Shown here: one piece after another, positions 25,958 through 34,155 of the stretch
Layout of the letters: the number at the start of each line of letters is the position of its first letter
Position numbering within the stretch: the stretch's first letter is position 1
NCBI GenBank assembly: GCA_002353525.1
Contig: DEJV01000025.1
Coordinates: 4,668 to 68,667 of the forward strand
Source: Prevotella sp. UBA2739
GTDB taxonomy: Bacteria; Bacteroidota; Bacteroidia; Bacteroidales; Bacteroidaceae
DNA: 64,000 nucleotides
Direction: 5' to 3'
Translations under genes and position numbers: made by a program
The notes under the pieces: model-generated
Seen by the model: the letters and a program-made list of their open reading frames with translations, nothing else
Databases searched by the model: none
Told to the model about the DNA's origin: nothing

Positions 25958-26890
25958 TCAAATACGACGGAACACGAGCCAAGGGATGATTCCTTTCCAC
26001 TTCTTGTGCGGGTAGTCAGCTATATTGCCGATATCGTGGCGCTCGCCGTCTGCTGTCCTATAGTAGCCATAGTCATCACCGCCCGTGATATAGATGGCAT
26101 CGATGAAGCCATATTCACGCAAGGCATCGGCAAAATCCCAAAGGGTCTCCTTATGTCGTGTTGCGATATAATAGAGAGTGTTGTCCTTCCTGCCAATAGC
26201 CCGGCGCTCCACTTTGCCATGCAGGAAGAAGCGGTGGGGAATCACTCCGTTGCTGACAAGAATGAACTGCCGGAAGAAACTTCCTCCATTCTCCACGCAA
26301 TAGTCTTTCACTTTGTCACTTCTGGAAATGCCAATCACCATCTGGTTGCCCACCATTCCCATATAGCCGAGGCGGCTGCGGTCACTCTGCCGCTCTTCGC
26401 CATCAACAACGAGCGAACCGAGATATTGCCCGTCGGCCTGATGATCCGCAGAACGGCAATAGAGGAAGACTGACGTGTCTGCTGTATCGGGCTCCTGAAA
26501 CTCCATGCTGGCACGAAGGCCATGGATGGCATAGAAATCGAGTGCCACACCAAGAATGCTGTCGCTCGAAAGAACAACTTCAGCCGATTCCTTTACCGGC
26601 TCCATCTGCAACTTTTTGATATTCTCACTAGGAGTAGTGGAAACAGGGACACCTATATTATAGTAATAATCCCAAGCCTTGTATGCAAAGAAAACTACTA
26701 CCACCATCAGGGCCATGGCTAAAGCCTTCAACACCCTGCGAAGCCATTTCTTTCCTGCCTTTTCCGGACAGTCTGTTTTTATAGGGGGCTGTGCGTCATC
26801 ATCATCCTCAATGATGAACTCAGGAATCTCAGGCTCTCTATTGGGGTCGCCCAGAAGATTCTTATCTGTCTTTTCAAAGAAATCACTCAT
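25958..26890 (-). CDS. Membrane-anchored protein, phosphodiester glycosidase-like (NAGPA/DUF2233) fold
   Basis: A 310-residue protein with an acidic cytoplasmic N-terminus (about 1-50), one membrane helix (about 51-72, LKALAMALMVVVVFFAYKAW) and an extracytoplasmic domain. The order DFYAIHG, GISRSDKVKDYC, GGSFFRQFILVSNG, RRAIGRKDNTLYYI, LREYGFIDAIYITGG recalls the phosphodiester glycosidase domain, which removes N-acetylglucosamine or other sugars linked by phosphodiesters. The match is by motif order and not proven. It overlaps the LytTR gene by 4 bp, so the two form a regulatory-effector pair. Confidence 0.55.
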   Translation of the reverse strand: MSDFFEKTDKNLLGDPNREPEIPEFIIEDDDDAQPPIKTDCPEKAGKKWLRRVLKALAMALMVVVVFFAYKAWDYYYNIGVPVSTTPSENIKKLQMEPVKESAEVVLSSDSILGVALDFYAIHGLRASMEFQEPDTADTSVFLYCRSADHQADGQYLGSLVVDGEERQSDRSRLGYMGMVGNQMVIGISRSDKVKDYCVENGGSFFRQFILVSNGVIPHRFFLHGKVERRAIGRKDNTLYYIATRHKETLWDFADALREYGFIDAIYITGGDDYGYYRTADGERHDIGNIADYPHKKWKGIIPWLVFRRI

Positions 26891-27324
26891 AACGTTTCTC
26901 CTCCTTTCATGTTTTCAAGTTGTTCTTTCAGCAGCTTCAAGGCGTCGCGTGACACCTTTACCACATAGATGTCTCTTCCCGTCGACACTTCTTCATTTCG
27001 GTCGGGACGATGGGCATAAGGTTTATCGGTGCGCAGTTCGCGAGACAGATGTTTCCCGCCAAAGGTGATGGTCTGATCGATGAGGTCAATAATCTGTACA
27101 TACTGACGGTTGACGATAAGACTCCTGCCTACACGGATGAACATATTTGCACTCTTCAACAATTTGAAATTGTCCTCGAAATGATGCAGCTGGAAGGTCA
27201 TCCTACGGCAACGCCCATTGATGAGCACAAGGTCGCAATAGTTCCCGTCAGCCTTCACATAGACGATTTCGTCGACTGCCACACGCATCAGAAGGGTTGA
27301 AGTTTTGATTCTGAACCACTCCAT
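26887..27324 (-). CDS. LytTR family DNA-binding regulator without receiver domain
   Basis: A 145-residue protein. Residues about 10-110 match a LytTR domain (VDEIVYVKADGNYCDLVLINGR, FIRVGRSLIVNRQYV, ITFGGKHL-like). The receiver domain usual in LytTR response regulators is missing. The C-terminal 35 residues are charged. Start 27324 is chosen because the ATG at 27375 lies upstream of a -7 box (TATCTTTG, minus, plus 27352-27359). Its stop overlaps the start of the membrane protein downstream, so it may control its own operon. Confidence 0.8.
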   Translation of the reverse strand: MEWFRIKTSTLLMRVAVDEIVYVKADGNYCDLVLINGRCRRMTFQLHHFEDNFKLLKSANMFIRVGRSLIVNRQYVQIIDLIDQTITFGGKHLSRELRTDKPYAHRPDRNEEVSTGRDIYVVKVSRDALKLLKEQLENMKGGETL

Positions 27325-27351
27325 ATATCGTTTGTTTCTTGGTTTTATTTG

Positions 27352-27359
27352 CAAAGATA
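27352..27359 (-). promoter_or_regulatory. -7 box of the LytTR operon
   Basis: TATCTTTG on the minus strand, 27 nt upstream of the ATG at 27324. No -33 box lies at the standard spacing; this may reflect activation by a regulator. Confidence 0.5.
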
Positions 27360-27410
27360 CATCTTTTTTCTGCAATCATCTACCTTATTCAAGATTTTTA
27401 ATTGAAGTTT

Positions 27411-27562
27411 CGGAGGTACGGGGGTACGGGGGTACGAAGGTACGAGATTAGTCTCGCTCGCTGAGATCGTTGGAATCTCTACTGAAGCAGGCAAGGGTAT
27501 TCTCGTACCTTCGTACCTTCGCACCTTCGCACCTTCGAATATCAAGGATGTATAACATCCGA
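27411..27562. repeat. Heptamer inverted repeat element, copy 2 (full)
   Basis: A left arm of GGTACG(A/G)-type units (27411-27447), a core of about 55 bp with CTCGCTCGCTGAGA and GGCAAGGGTATT, and a right arm CTCGTACCTTCGTACCTTCGCACC... ending in CGAATATCAAGGATGTATAACATCC. The core aligns in the same orientation with the copy at 60950-61096. It lies between two divergent-looking units (LytTR and L,D-transpeptidase). Confidence 0.7.
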
Positions 27563-27574
27563 AAAATGGAGTAT

Positions 27575-28216
27575 TTAACTTGCAAAATTCCACAATAGCA
27601 GGGATTTCTTTTCTTTATTAATCAGTTTCCAGAGATAAGACATGCCCCGTGACGATACGGTGACACACCCTTGACAACATGACGCATTCAGCGGGATATA
27701 CTCTTTCCAACAGTGACGGTCAACCCACCGCGCACCATGAATCATCAGTCCCCGTACATAAGCCGACTGATTGTCTATGTCAAGTCCTTTCATGCGGAAT
27801 CCCCGCTTGTTCCGGTTCCCATGCTCCTGCGTGACAAGGAACCGTCCCAGCGACGAACAGTTGCTGCCCGGACGGTTGCTGAACCGGGGTTTCCTGTCGC
27901 TGCTGCCACCACCAGGCCCGTGCATGACATAGGTAGAAGCGACGATTCGCTTTTCATGGAAATCCCAGACGAAGAGACGGGGCTTGCCGGAGGGAATGGC
28001 GTAGTCAACGAACAGCGCATAATGCTCGTTCATCCGATGACGACGTGCAAAGGCAAGAGCCTTCTCCGCACGAGCTTCAATGGTTTTGTACTCCCTGCGG
28101 TCGGGCAGTTCGGGCAGGCCATAGTATTTCCACCCCCAATGGATGCCAAACACGACGGCCGCTGTCACCATTGCCAGCACAACCAAAGCGCAACCATATC
28201 TCTTTTTCCGATTCAT
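27575..28216 (-). CDS. L,D-transpeptidase catalytic-domain protein (YkuD_2-type)
   Basis: A 213-residue protein with an N-terminal membrane/signal segment (about 8-28) and a domain of the murein L,D-transpeptidase catalytic family. The catalytic signature is split as usual: His160 in MIHGARW and Cys184 in SCCQGCVTVSS. Such enzymes cross-link or anchor peptidoglycan peptides in the periplasm. The upstream ATG at 28243 adds non-membrane residues; MNRKKRYG at 28216 is the better start. It is transcribed in the same direction as the LytTR operon but separated by repeat copy 2. Confidence 0.8.
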   Translation of the reverse strand: MNRKKRYGCALVVLAMVTAAVVFGIHWGWKYYGLPELPDRREYKTIEARAEKALAFARRHRMNEHYALFVDYAIPSGKPRLFVWDFHEKRIVASTYVMHGPGGGSSDRKPRFSNRPGSNCSSLGRFLVTQEHGNRNKRGFRMKGLDIDNQSAYVRGLMIHGARWVDRHCWKEYIPLNASCCQGCVTVSSRGMSYLWKLINKEKKSLLLWNFAS

Positions 28217-28260
28217 TTTTCTTTGTTTATAGATTAAAAGCATGCTGAAATTACTCCGCC

Positions 28261-28301
28261 AGGCCTAATTATCAATTGTCAATTATCAATTATCAATTAC
28301 C
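28261..28301. repeat. Dispersed AATTATCAATT repeat, copy 2
   Basis: Starts AGGCCTAATTATCAATTGTC and ends TATCAATTACC, the same ends as the copy at 25837-25877 with the inner 10-bp units permuted. It lies between the L,D-transpeptidase gene and the DUF4846 gene. Confidence 0.65.
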
Positions 28302-28389
28302 TAACGCTCGCCAGCCATGCAGCGGCTTTAGCAATCTTCGTTTTGTCCATTTTCATTTCTGATGGTCTTAAGTTCTTATCATCATCAGT

Positions 28390-29181
28390 TTAGAAATGTC
28401 TCAGCTCGCTGGCTTTATAGTGAAAGACGGCAAGCAGCAGGTTGCCGGCATCTTCGTCAAGCATGAACCACGGCGAGCGGAAGGGATTCGTGAAATTGCG
28501 CATCACATGGATATCACGGGCAGGTGTGTTGCCCTCAGCCAGCAGGAAAGCCTTATGTCCGTGCTTGTCCCGAGCCACGTCGACCACCATCACGGCATGA
28601 CCATACTTGTGGTTGCCGGGACGGTCGACAGCGGCATAGACGAAGACGTCGCCTGGCTGCATGTCCTTCAGCGATCTTCGTTCCAACTCTCGGCTCAGCG
28701 AGAACGTGCTCGCCACGCCATACACATTGCGCATATAGCGTTCGAAAGACTTGCGCGAAGAGCCTCCGCCATAGCGCATCGTCTTGCCGTTCACGTTCTT
28801 GAAATGAATCTTTCCGTATTGTCTTGTATTAAATAGATATTCCGCCCGCAGGCGCATGCACGCATCGGCACATTGCTCGGCATTCGACAGCAACGGGAGG
28901 TCAACCACCGCATAGCACAACGACTGGAAATGAGCCTCGCCCCCTGTGAACAACTGTACTTTCGTCCCCTTTTTCTTCAGTGACAATGAGCGCAAATACC
29001 GGCTGTATGCCGCATCGCCTCCATCCATTCGCTCATAGCCCCATGGCGTAGGGATGTCGCCCACCGTAGCATAGTTGTGAGGATTGCTCGTCTTACTTCC
29101 GTAAAGGAGCCAGAGGCCTGCGCATGCTCCCGCAACTATCAATAATAGCAGACTAATGAAAAGTCTTTTTAGTATCTTCAT
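28390..29181 (-). CDS. DUF4846 family exported protein
   Basis: A 263-residue protein with an N-terminal membrane/signal segment (about 5-28, LFISLLLLIVAGACAGLWLLY). The domain PTPWGYERMDGGDAAYSRYLRSLSLK, the AVVDLPLLSNAEQCADACMRLRAEYL motif and a C-terminal HYGHAVMV-type stretch (KYGHAVMVVDVARDK, LAEGNTPARDIHVM) fit DUF4846, whose function is unknown. A canonical promoter (-33 CAAAA at plus 29236-29240, -7 plus 29208-29215) lies 26 nt upstream. The next gene in the same direction encodes the L,D-transpeptidase, so an envelope role is plausible. Confidence 0.75.
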   Translation of the reverse strand: MKILKRLFISLLLLIVAGACAGLWLLYGSKTSNPHNYATVGDIPTPWGYERMDGGDAAYSRYLRSLSLKKKGTKVQLFTGGEAHFQSLCYAVVDLPLLSNAEQCADACMRLRAEYLFNTRQYGKIHFKNVNGKTMRYGGGSSRKSFERYMRNVYGVASTFSLSRELERRSLKDMQPGDVFVYAAVDRPGNHKYGHAVMVVDVARDKHGHKAFLLAEGNTPARDIHVMRNFTNPFRSPWFMLDEDAGNLLLAVFHYKASELRHF

Positions 29182-29207
29182 CTTTTACTTTCTTTGATTT
29201 GACAGTA

Positions 29208-29240
29208 CAAAGTTAGTATGCCATTCTCGACTAAACAAAA
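29208..29240 (-). promoter_or_regulatory. Promoter of the DUF4846 gene
   Basis: On the minus strand TTTTG (plus 29236-29240), a 20-bp spacer and TAACTTTG (plus 29208-29215). The ATG lies 26 nt downstream. Confidence 0.7.
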
Positions 29241-29273
29241 AACGGAGAGTCCGTTGTACGAACTCCCCGTTTT
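29239..29273. terminator. Bidirectional hairpin terminator between DUF4846 and the PUL
   Basis: AAAACGGAGAGT (29239-29250) pairs with ACTCCCCGTTTT (29262-29273) except for one A-C mismatch, with an 11-nt loop. On the minus strand the stem is followed by TTTTTTG, on the plus strand it ends in TTTTCTT. It partly overlaps the -33 box of the DUF4846 promoter. Confidence 0.55.
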
Positions 29274-29526
29274 CTTGTATGAGTCAAGCGATGATTGCGC
29301 CACTAATCATTACCATGGCAGAATGATTGACCTAAGGTTTCAAGCGTTGTCTTTGTCTGATGCTTTTCTCTATATTCTGCCCACTTCTTCACACGCATTT
29401 CTTTTGTTAATGCGAGACGTTTCCCATTTTCCTGCCCCTATTTTAAGCTTATTTAACCTATAGATTATTGTCGGGTCTGCGACTTAACAAGTGTAACAAC
29501 GATTAATCAACTAAAAACACAATACT

Positions 29527-31044
29527 ATGAAGTTAATAAAGTTTACTCTGATAGGAATACTTCTAATGGTGGCTATCGGAAGTTATGCAACAGATTACTA
29601 TGTCAGCGTTAATGGTGCTGGCAACAAAGATGGCTCTTCTTGGGAAAATGCTATTGATTTTGAGACATGGTACAACACAATGACGGATGGATATGCCAAT
29701 GGTGATGTTTTCCATTTTGAAGGCGGACATTATTATGTTCCTAAAGCTATCAAGCGTTTAGGGAATGCCTACACTGTGATTGGAGGGTACGACCCTACCA
29801 CACATGCCGCCCCCATATATCCCACTTCCGGTGATGCAGTAACCCTCATTGACGGTGACAGGAACAAAGATGGAATACCAAACGAAGGCGATGCTGAAAG
29901 ATGTTTTTCTATTCAGACGGCAACATCATCCGCCTCAAGTCCCCAGAAACCTGTTGTCATCAGAGGTTTTGACTTTGTCAATATACACGACGCAGTTGGT
30001 ACTACTACCCATGGTGCCATTCAACTGAACAACAGCCACGATGTAACTATAGAGAACTGCCGTTTCAAGAATAACACGACGGATTATAGCACGGGTGGCA
30101 TGGCCATCTCGAATAACCGTAGTACTATTTTCGTTAGGGACTGCGAGTTCGTTAACAATGCAGCAGGAAATCGTGGTGGAGCATTCTATGAGACAAGCGA
30201 TAATGGTGGTAAGGGGGGAACTGTTTTCGAGCGTTGTCTGTTCAGTGGCAATAAAATCACCACGCCCCTCTCAGATACCAACAAGACAGCACTGGGAAGT
30301 GCTATTTGCTACACCAATGGTCCGATGCTGTGGATTGTCAACTGTACGATTACTGGAAATGAAGCCCCCGGTGGCGGTGCAGTCTATACCACCGGCGCGG
30401 ATGCCACATGGAAACGTGTTGTAAATATTGTCAGTTCAACCATCGCGAACAATAAGGGAGGCAACCAGATTCACATGACACAAGGAGCCCGTCTGCATCT
30501 AGTCAACAGCTATATAGTAGGATCCGAAGATAATGGCTCTTTGGCCAATACAGCCATTGCCATTACCGGCTCCTCTGAGAAGACTGATTATTTTGAGATC
30601 ACCTCATTGGGGAATAACCTGATTGGCGGATATGCCAATCAGGTGGAAAATGCAACAGCTATTCCCACCTGGAGCACAACCGACAAACAGGGAGTAGAGT
30701 ATATCTATGAAAAGGTGTTTGGTACAAATGTCTTGACAGAAAAAGGATATATAATACCTATCGTATCAGACGCAGGCGCTGATGCCAATATGCTGGCAAC
30801 GACTATTGCAGAATGGGATCCCACATCAGCCAGAGTCGACCTGACTGTCGATCAAACAGGAACGACACGCCAGGCAAACACAACTGCTGGCGCATACGCC
30901 AACTCAGCAACCACCCGTATTCATCAGGTAGTGGCACCCATTACAAACGAAGAGGTTGCCATTTACACACTTTCGGGGGTTCTCGTTAGCAAGCCCCATA
31001 AAGGTGTTTTCATCAAGAACGGGGAAAAATATCTAATAAAATAA
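29527..31044 (+). CDS. Secreted right-handed beta-helix protein with T9SS C-terminal sorting tail
   Basis: A 505-residue exported protein. The signal peptide is about 1-21 (LIGILLMVAIGSYA). A right-handed parallel beta-helix of the pectate-lyase-like/Pbl type follows (about 25-440) with repeated NN-containing turns (IENCRFKNNTTDYSTGG, VNNAAGNRGGAFYE, NCTITGNEAPGGGAVY). The C-terminus EEVAIYTLSGVLVSKP and KGVFIKNGEKYLIK looks like a short type-A T9SS sorting domain, matching the PorW/PorX machinery elsewhere in the window. Catalytic residues of polysaccharide lyases are not recognisable, so it could be a lyase or an adhesin. The next gene begins immediately. Confidence 0.75.
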   Translation: MKLIKFTLIGILLMVAIGSYATDYYVSVNGAGNKDGSSWENAIDFETWYNTMTDGYANGDVFHFEGGHYYVPKAIKRLGNAYTVIGGYDPTTHAAPIYPTSGDAVTLIDGDRNKDGIPNEGDAERCFSIQTATSSASSPQKPVVIRGFDFVNIHDAVGTTTHGAIQLNNSHDVTIENCRFKNNTTDYSTGGMAISNNRSTIFVRDCEFVNNAAGNRGGAFYETSDNGGKGGTVFERCLFSGNKITTPLSDTNKTALGSAICYTNGPMLWIVNCTITGNEAPGGGAVYTTGADATWKRVVNIVSSTIANNKGGNQIHMTQGARLHLVNSYIVGSEDNGSLANTAIAITGSSEKTDYFEITSLGNNLIGGYANQVENATAIPTWSTTDKQGVEYIYEKVFGTNVLTEKGYIIPIVSDAGADANMLATTIAEWDPTSARVDLTVDQTGTTRQANTTAGAYANSATTRIHQVVAPITNEEVAIYTLSGVLVSKPHKGVFIKNGEKYLIK

Positions 31045-32418
31045 GTGATGACTAAGCGCTATCTCACCATCATTATCTTCATACTGTCCTGCCTTACTGT
31101 AATGGCAGGACAGCAAAAGCGTTTTACGTTAATGGGCTTTGGGGATTCTATCACTGAAGGAGGAGAAGGCTTCGAGAGTTATCTTTATGCCCTGTGGGAA
31201 AGACTCTTTTCAGCTGGTTATGACTTTGACTTTATCGGTCCTCATGAAAGTGAATGCCGCATCGGCAAATTGGCCAATTGCGGTTTCCGAGGGAAAAATG
31301 CCGAATATCTTGATCGTATTACCGACAGCATCTATCAAGCATATCCAGCAGATTATGTCTTAATCCATGCCGGGCATAACTATTATGCTCACCAAGAACC
31401 TGTTGCAAGAATTATCAAGAGTTATCACTCTATCATTCATAAGATGCAGCAAGTAAACCCTCATGTACACATACTCTTATCAACCGTTGTAGAGAGTGGG
31501 AAGCTTCCTAAATACAGCTATATTCCCCAATTGAACCACGCCATAGTCAGCCTCGTAAAAGACCTTCACTCCACACAGGTGACATTGGTGGATATGAATG
31601 CTAACTTCGATTGGCACACCATGACAATAGCAGATAAAGTTCATCCCAACAGCGTTGGTCGAAATTATATGGGTGAAGTATGGTTTAAGGCTATAAAATC
31701 CTTATTGAAAAAGCCAGTTTACCATTTTGATGTCAAAAAAATAGGTTATAAGCGTTTGCGCAACGGCGAACAGCTTGAAGCACACGTCTTCTTACCCCAT
31801 GGGAAGTCCAGCCATTCAGCCATCTGTTGGTTCTTTGCCGGAGGGTGGAAGTATGGGACTCCGCTGCAGTTCTACCGTGAATGTTCCTATTTTGCTGACA
31901 AAGGCATGGTGGCTGTTACCTTCGATTACCGCATTGCCTGCAAAGACAGCACAACTGCAGAAGACGCTGTCGAAGACTGTAAAGACGCTATCAGATGGCT
32001 CAGAACGAACACATCCTTTTTCAACATCAAGCCATACCGCATTGCCGTGGCTGGAGCATCGGCAGGGGGAAGTATGGCCGCACTTCTAGGTTGTATCGAT
32101 CCACAATCAACAGAAAACCTCTCCCGGCCAGACCTGCTCATACTTGAATACCCCACCCTTCAACTATCGGAGAATAAACTGCGCCCCCAAATGCCACCCA
32201 TGGTGATGCTCATAGGAACAAAAGACGAATTCACACCTATTGATCGTGCAAAACAGTATGTAAACAAAATCAAAGAGCTAGGTAATGACTGCACGCTCCA
32301 CACCTTTGAGAAGCGACACCATCCCATTTTTTATTATCGTAAGCCATTAACAGATGACTATACAAACGTACTAGAAATCATAGATGCTTTTCTGAAAAAG
32401 TATCAATTTACGAAATAA
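31045..32418 (+). CDS. Double esterase: SGNH/GDSL hydrolase fused to an alpha/beta-hydrolase
   Basis: A 457-residue exported protein with two ester-hydrolase folds. After the signal peptide (about 1-21), residues 25-225 form an SGNH domain: block I GDSIT (nucleophile S35), block III HAGHN in place of GxND, and block V DKVHPN. Residues about 230-457 form an alpha/beta-hydrolase: oxyanion-like FFAGGWKYG, nucleophile S339 in GASAGGS, Asp394 in GTKDEF, His425/426 in EKRHHP. Such pairs remove acetyl or feruloyl groups from plant glycans. ATG at 31048 is equally possible. It starts directly after the beta-helix gene and closes the 5' arm of the PUL. Confidence 0.88.
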   Translation: MMTKRYLTIIIFILSCLTVMAGQQKRFTLMGFGDSITEGGEGFESYLYALWERLFSAGYDFDFIGPHESECRIGKLANCGFRGKNAEYLDRITDSIYQAYPADYVLIHAGHNYYAHQEPVARIIKSYHSIIHKMQQVNPHVHILLSTVVESGKLPKYSYIPQLNHAIVSLVKDLHSTQVTLVDMNANFDWHTMTIADKVHPNSVGRNYMGEVWFKAIKSLLKKPVYHFDVKKIGYKRLRNGEQLEAHVFLPHGKSSHSAICWFFAGGWKYGTPLQFYRECSYFADKGMVAVTFDYRIACKDSTTAEDAVEDCKDAIRWLRTNTSFFNIKPYRIAVAGASAGGSMAALLGCIDPQSTENLSRPDLLILEYPTLQLSENKLRPQMPPMVMLIGTKDEFTPIDRAKQYVNKIKELGNDCTLHTFEKRHHPIFYYRKPLTDDYTNVLEIIDAFLKKYQFTK

Positions 32419-32430
32419 ACTAAAAAAATA

Positions 32431-32463
32431 TTTTGTTCCACCTATAGATAATTTATATATTTG
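32431..32463 (+). promoter_or_regulatory. Promoter of the sigma/anti-sigma operon
   Basis: TTTTG (32431-32435), a 20-bp spacer and TATATTTG (32456-32463) form a housekeeping-type promoter 83 bp before the sigma gene. The regulators can thus be made at a basal level independent of the ECF factor itself. Confidence 0.65.
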
Positions 32464-32546
32464 CGTCATAATAACTAGCAGATTATAACTAAACAAATAA
32501 TCTTTACCCTTAAGACGATTAAAATTTGTGAACAAATTGATAAACA

Positions 32547-33089
32547 ATGGAAGACCTGACACGAGAGCTATTGCTGATTGCGAAAGGTAATGAACTCGCT
32601 TTTAACGAATTCATGAATCGTTACATGGAAGGAATATACTACCATGCGTATGGCATATTGTCGAATAAGGAAATGGCAGAAGAAATAGTCAGTGACGTAT
32701 TTTTTGAGGCTTGGCGCAACAGGAAAAAGCTGCCTGAGATTAACGCACTCAAGACCTGGCTGAATACTATTGCCTACAGAAAGGCTATTTCATATTTGCG
32801 AAAGGAAAAGAAACATGACAAGAACTTGGCAGTTGAGGAAATCACGTCGTTTTCACTTCCTGAAACAGAAACCCCTGTAGATGGTATCATCAATAAAGAA
32901 GAAATGAAAATGCTGAATGCTGCTATCGACACCTTACCTCCAAAATGCAAACATGTGTTCTATTTGGCTAAGTTTGAACAGCTTCCCTATTTAGAGATTG
33001 CAGAGATCTTAGAGATATCACTTGCCACCGTCAATTATCATGTAAGTACGGCGATGAGTGTCTTAAAGAAAAAACTGGCACATGCATAA
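32547..33089 (+). CDS. ECF RNA polymerase sigma factor (PUL regulator)
   Basis: A 180-residue sigma-70 family protein of the ECF group. Region 2 (about 15-80) includes GNELAFNEFMNRYMEGIYYHAY and AEEIVSDVFFEAWRNR. Region 4 (about 125-175) has DTLPPKCKHVFYLAKFEQLPYLEIAEILEISLATVNYHVSTAMSVLK, with a helix-turn-helix. Linked to FecR (65 bp downstream) and to a SusC with an STN domain, it should be released when the transporter binds its glycan and then switch on the PUL. An own promoter is present. Confidence 0.9.
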   Translation: MEDLTRELLLIAKGNELAFNEFMNRYMEGIYYHAYGILSNKEMAEEIVSDVFFEAWRNRKKLPEINALKTWLNTIAYRKAISYLRKEKKHDKNLAVEEITSFSLPETETPVDGIINKEEMKMLNAAIDTLPPKCKHVFYLAKFEQLPYLEIAEILEISLATVNYHVSTAMSVLKKKLAHA

Positions 33090-33153
33090 AAAAAGGATCT
33101 CTCGCCTATATATTTCTCCAAGAATCACGTCTATAACAATAAAGAACAATAAG

Positions 33154-34080
33154 ATGGAAAAGGATATTATCAATCATCAATACGATTCCACACCGGAAGA
33201 CCTCAAACTGAAGTCTTTCGTGGAAAACTCAAAAACCAAACACATGGATATTACAACTATAAAACAGAAAACATTCATGAAGATTCGTGAAGAGCAACGA
33301 CGCCAGAAACAGCATAGGCTGTTCAAGATTGCTGCCATTGCTGCCGGACTCTTGCTTGTTGTAGGTGTAGGCTTGCATTTCATGATGCGCACTGACAGTA
33401 TTTCTGCTGTCCAGTACGCTGATGCCGAGGATACAAATACAGAAGTGATGCAGTCTGTCAATGTTCCTGTGGGCGAAACGATGACCATTCTCCTTGCAGA
33501 TGGCTCGAAAATAATAGCCAATTCGCGCACCGAGCTTCTCTACCCCAAGTCATTCAAGGGGGAAACACGAGAGGTTGTAGTAAAGGGAGAAGCTTATTTT
33601 GATATTGCTCACGACGAAAGCCATCCCTTCATTGTGAAGACAAACGATTTCACCGTGAAAGTGCTGGGTACTCAATTCAATGTTTCGAATTACGACCATG
33701 CTGCCTCAAATGTGGTGCTCGTCCAGGGGGCTGTAGAACTATCGACAAGCAACAAGGATGTGGTGAGAATGAAGCCTTCTGACAAAGTTGACATCAGTAA
33801 TGGATCATTTACTTCCAAATCACAGGTCGACCCCAACGATTACATCTCTTGGACGGAGGGTGTCATCCATCTGCATGGAGAAACCATCCAGTCGATTGTA
33901 CAGCGTCTGAACCATCATTATGGTGTTCAAATTGTTTGCGATGACCATGGAGACACGCCCCTCTACGGGAAACTGGTGCTACAGCCATCTGTGTATGATG
34001 TTCTTCATACCATCAATGACATGGCACATTTCAAAATGGTGAAAAAAGACCAAGTCATTCATCTCGTCTCTAATCTTTAA
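33154..34080 (+). CDS. FecR-family anti-sigma factor
   Basis: A 308-residue inner-membrane protein. A cytoplasmic sigma-binding part (1-55) precedes one membrane helix (about 57-78, AAIAAGLLLVVGVGLHFMM) and a periplasmic FecR domain (about 115-235, VPVGETMTILLADGSKIIANS, GEAYFDIAHDESHPFIVKT, FNVSNY). A DUF4974-type C-terminal domain (about 240-305) follows. The ATG at 33082 would overlap the sigma gene and adds a non-homologous tail; 33154 is preferred. It relays the signal from SusC's STN domain to the sigma factor. Confidence 0.92.
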   Translation: MEKDIINHQYDSTPEDLKLKSFVENSKTKHMDITTIKQKTFMKIREEQRRQKQHRLFKIAAIAAGLLLVVGVGLHFMMRTDSISAVQYADAEDTNTEVMQSVNVPVGETMTILLADGSKIIANSRTELLYPKSFKGETREVVVKGEAYFDIAHDESHPFIVKTNDFTVKVLGTQFNVSNYDHAASNVVLVQGAVELSTSNKDVVRMKPSDKVDISNGSFTSKSQVDPNDYISWTEGVIHLHGETIQSIVQRLNHHYGVQIVCDDHGDTPLYGKLVLQPSVYDVLHTINDMAHFKMVKKDQVIHLVSNL

Positions 34081-34155
34081 ATAAAACTTCTTTCACATTC
34101 CAACAACCATTTTCATGGGTAAGGGCATCTTATATCCTTTTCATACGAATACAAT

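Larger units (their letters stand above)
29182..29526. other. 345-bp gene-free stretch at the PUL boundary
   Basis: It holds the DUF4846 promoter (minus) and a bidirectional hairpin (29239-29273) near its left end. The right part (29280-29526) is AT/TC-rich and is the leader side of the PUL. I found no TAnnTTTG box for the first PUL gene there, and no further gene. Confidence 0.55.
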
